A stretch of DNA of 64,000 nt, from positions 11,346,001 to 11,410,000 of the forward strand of contig JBHGNT010000015.1 in the NCBI GenBank assembly GCA_043228905.1, given 5' to 3'. Of this stretch, positions 61,860 through 64,000 are shown piece after piece (within the stretch, counting starts at the first letter, position 1; every line of letters begins with the position of its first letter). The DNA comes from Azolla caroliniana (Eukaryota > Polypodiophyta). The notes under the pieces are model-generated. The model was not told where the DNA came from. It saw only the letters and a list, made by a program, of their open reading frames with translations, and made no database searches. Both the position numbers and the translations under genes were made by a program.

Positions 61860-63740
61860 GACCAAACCCAATCCTTGCACGGATTGTGACCTTCATCTTT
61901 CGTAGATATTGCTTTCACTCCATGCCTAAAATCAAATACAAAAGCATGGCGTATATCCCAATTATGACATAATCCCCAAGATCTTAGAAATAGGAAAACA
62001 ATCTCCATCTCTGATTTTGGGTCAATCTATATGAATTGTGTAAACATTCACTATCTAGGCATCAAATAACATTATACTTGTCAAATTTGGGAAATGTTAC
62101 TCCAAAGTTAGCAAGCAATTGAACATTGTATGGAACGATGAGACCTATCTTCAACCTCAACCATGCAAAAAAACTATTTCTTATTCCTAGTCCACGTCAT
62201 TTTAGAGCTAATCCCAATAGCAAACCTCCAATCTAAACTTTCCAATGAAGTTCATTGCAACAAGTAAGAATTTAGAATGCCAACTACGTTTTAGGATCAT
62301 CCACCATCCATACACAGAGTTATGTAATTTCCACTCTTTTACAGCCCTAGATGATAGCCATAGAAGAGACAATGACACAATGATACAAGATATTAATAGT
62401 CACTTGTAACAATGGTGTTTGATCCTATAAACACCAATCAACCCACCTTTGATTAGTTAAGAGCAAATGTATCCTTTCCAAGACAACTAGATGATTGGTA
62501 ACACTTTTTGTTGAGAATTCCAATGCCTCCACTAGATGATGGTTGCCATAAAAATAATGGGAGCGCTTCATGCCATGAGACAACCAAGTATTGAACACAT
62601 CAAGAGCTAGGAATCCTAAGTGGAATAAATATGTTCAATAATTGCCATCATGAAGGAGTAATCGTTGTCCTTCCATGTTTCATACCCTCATTCTCAATGA
62701 AATATTGGACAATAAATGTCTATGGTTGTGAGTCTAAACACATGTCTTGCAATAATGAACAACTATGATTCATCATATGCATAGATAAGTCCAACATTGC
62801 AGCTCACACCAAGCACTTGGGAGTTACTAGATGGTTCCATGCAACCAATGTGATTCCCATCTTAAACTTCTTTCTCCACAACAAATATCAAAGAGGTTAT
62901 GTAATGCAAAGGCTTCTTTGTCCATGCAACAATGTCAAGTAATATAATATCATGGGTTCCATATTACATAGTACAACCTTGAAGTATATATGAAATGGGA
63001 ATACCTTGGGTTCCACAACCATATACAATATAGTAGCATGGGTTCCATATTACATAGTACAACCTTCAAGTGTATATGAAACGACAATATCTTGGGTTCC
63101 ATAACCTAATACAATATACTATCATGGGTTCCATATTATATCGTAGAACCTTCAAGTGTAAATGAAATGGAAATATCTTGGGTTCCATAACCATATACAA
63201 CCTTCATATGTAAATGAAATGGCAAAATCATAAGTTCCATAATAAACTACACAACCAATACATGAACTTATCCCTTAACTTGCTAAAAATCCATTCAATC
63301 AATTCACCAATCCTAATATTCAATCCCAATGGATACCCCAAGTGTCGAAAAATAGATCCCTTTCTAATCATGGATCCTTGCCATCCTAGACATTCCAAAT
63401 CCCTTCCAGTACATGAGATGAGGCTACACTTCCTGCAATAAATATGTAATCTAGATGCCAATGGAAATTGGCTTCGTACAAGCTTCCCCTTCTCAAGATT
63501 CTCACATGAGGCTGGTAGAAACATGAATGAATCATCTACCAAAGCATGTGCTACCAATTGGCCCCATATGGAAGTTATCCCCATCAAAACATGAGTGAAG
63601 CAAAAAAAAATAGAGTGATCCGGACTGCTATTATTACGGAAAACAAGATAGCATGGATCAACCCCAAAATACCACTTGATAAGAAGATGGCCCACTATGA
63701 GATACTTTTTACACACATCAGAAGATGGATTCATCATCAT
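61860..63740 (-). pseudogene. LINE-like retrotransposon remnant
   Basis: The open stretch 63228-63740 reads like the middle of a non-LTR reverse transcriptase: HALVDDSFMFLPA stands for the usual A-D-D box, followed by NLEKGKLVRSQFPLASRLHI and HLGYPLGLNI, a segment typical of plant LINE ORF2. Downstream the minus-strand frames are broken, interrupted by an 86-bp tandem repeat, and match the sequence of the copy-1 remnant at 4330-5048. No intact LINE ORF, endonuclease or poly(A) tail is visible. Confidence 0.55.
62951..63242 (+). repeat. Tandem repeat, 86-bp unit, about 3.4 copies
   Basis: CATGGGTTCCATATTA starts units at 62951, 63037 and 63123, each with CAACCTTCAAGTGTA and a second GGGTTCCA word; the last copy is partial. 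It lies within the LINE-like remnant. Confidence 0.88.
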
Positions 63741-64000
63741 GACATATTATATGGACATATATCTATAATATGAGTGGCACAATGTGATATGGCGGTTGCG
63801 AACTTCATCACGTCAATTCACGATTGAGATTGGGCAAATACGCATGATGTCTCTAGAAGAAAGAATTGCCAATTGTATCATCAGGGAGTGGAATATGAAG
63901 CGCACTATGTTTGTCATTGTAGTTTTCTTCATGAAATAAGCGGGCGGTACCATTGCCTCTTTAAACAAGGTTTTGGTTCTCTGCACAAGGTAAAGGAATA
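63741..64000. other. Right edge, no supported feature
   Basis: The last 260 bases show no coding or repeat signature that I can assign. Confidence 0.4.

Larger units (their letters stand above)
60755..62538 (+). repeat. Duplicated segment beta, copy 2
   Basis: Aligns with 2877-5048, without the solo LTR. The junction with copia B at 60746-60755 sits on a shared GTGGGATCA word that also occurs in copy 1 at 2855, which suggests a microhomology-mediated deletion that removed the copia 3' end and about 1.2 kb of host sequence. Confidence 0.85.

Noticed and set aside
62951-63242. CRISPR-like array
   Set aside because: The whole 86-bp unit is repeated with no distinct spacers, and the genome is eukaryotic.

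Overview
This is a transposon-dominated stretch of a land-plant nuclear genome. The evidence is Ty1/copia and Ty3/gypsy LTR retrotransposons nested inside one another, a plant-type primer site matching initiator-Met tRNA (TGGTATCAGAGC), another matching my recollection of plant tRNA-Trp, and a 5S rRNA fragment of plant type. No intact host gene was found. The species cannot be named; one gypsy clade here (RT motif FLDDIPIKG) is not one I associate with flowering plants, so a seed-free plant is possible, but that is inference.

Layout. 1-5048 is AT-rich sequence carrying a decayed copia fragment, a decayed coiled-coil gene, tRNA-like sequences, a solo LTR and a LINE remnant. 5049-7040 is a gypsy-type LTR with primer site and a coding-poor interior. 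7160-15460 is mostly featureless, except for a long inverted repeat with a 5S rRNA fragment at its apex (8360-9055) and a two-exon gene remnant (9987-10817). 15469-17303 and 60755-62538 are a second copy of the 1-5048 sequence, split by a 43.4-kb nest of retroelements (17304-60754).

The nest, outermost first: copia A (+ strand, from 17304) and a related copia B (+ strand, from 38580) form the base; both are broken and lack their 3' LTRs. Gypsy G1 (19461-38490, - strand, TSD GACTA) sits in the copia A integrase. Inside G1 lie gypsy G2 (24735-33576, -, TSD GCGTG) and a 586-bp hAT-like MITE (33689-34274, 8-bp TSD). Element G3 (39413-57677, -, TSD AACGT) sits in the copia B protease. Inside G3 lie gypsy G4 (41147-48457, -, CCGT) and copia C (49911-55375, -, TSD GTCTT). 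G4 and copia C have full-length open reading frames and nearly identical LTRs, so they are young.

The most interesting biology: (1) G1 and G2 share an uncharacterised sense-strand gene of about 920-930 codons between integrase and 3' LTR (conserved N-terminal domain, basic and acidic linkers, coiled coil, conserved C-terminal domain). (2) G3 is a gag-only element that shares primer site, polypurine tract and homologous gag with autonomous G4, and its gag tail has expanded into a degenerate repeat array. (3) G4 probably joins gag-protease to pol by a -1 frameshift. (4) Many stop codons in the decayed copies are TAG or TGA at Gln, Trp or Arg positions, as expected from methyl-cytosine deamination.
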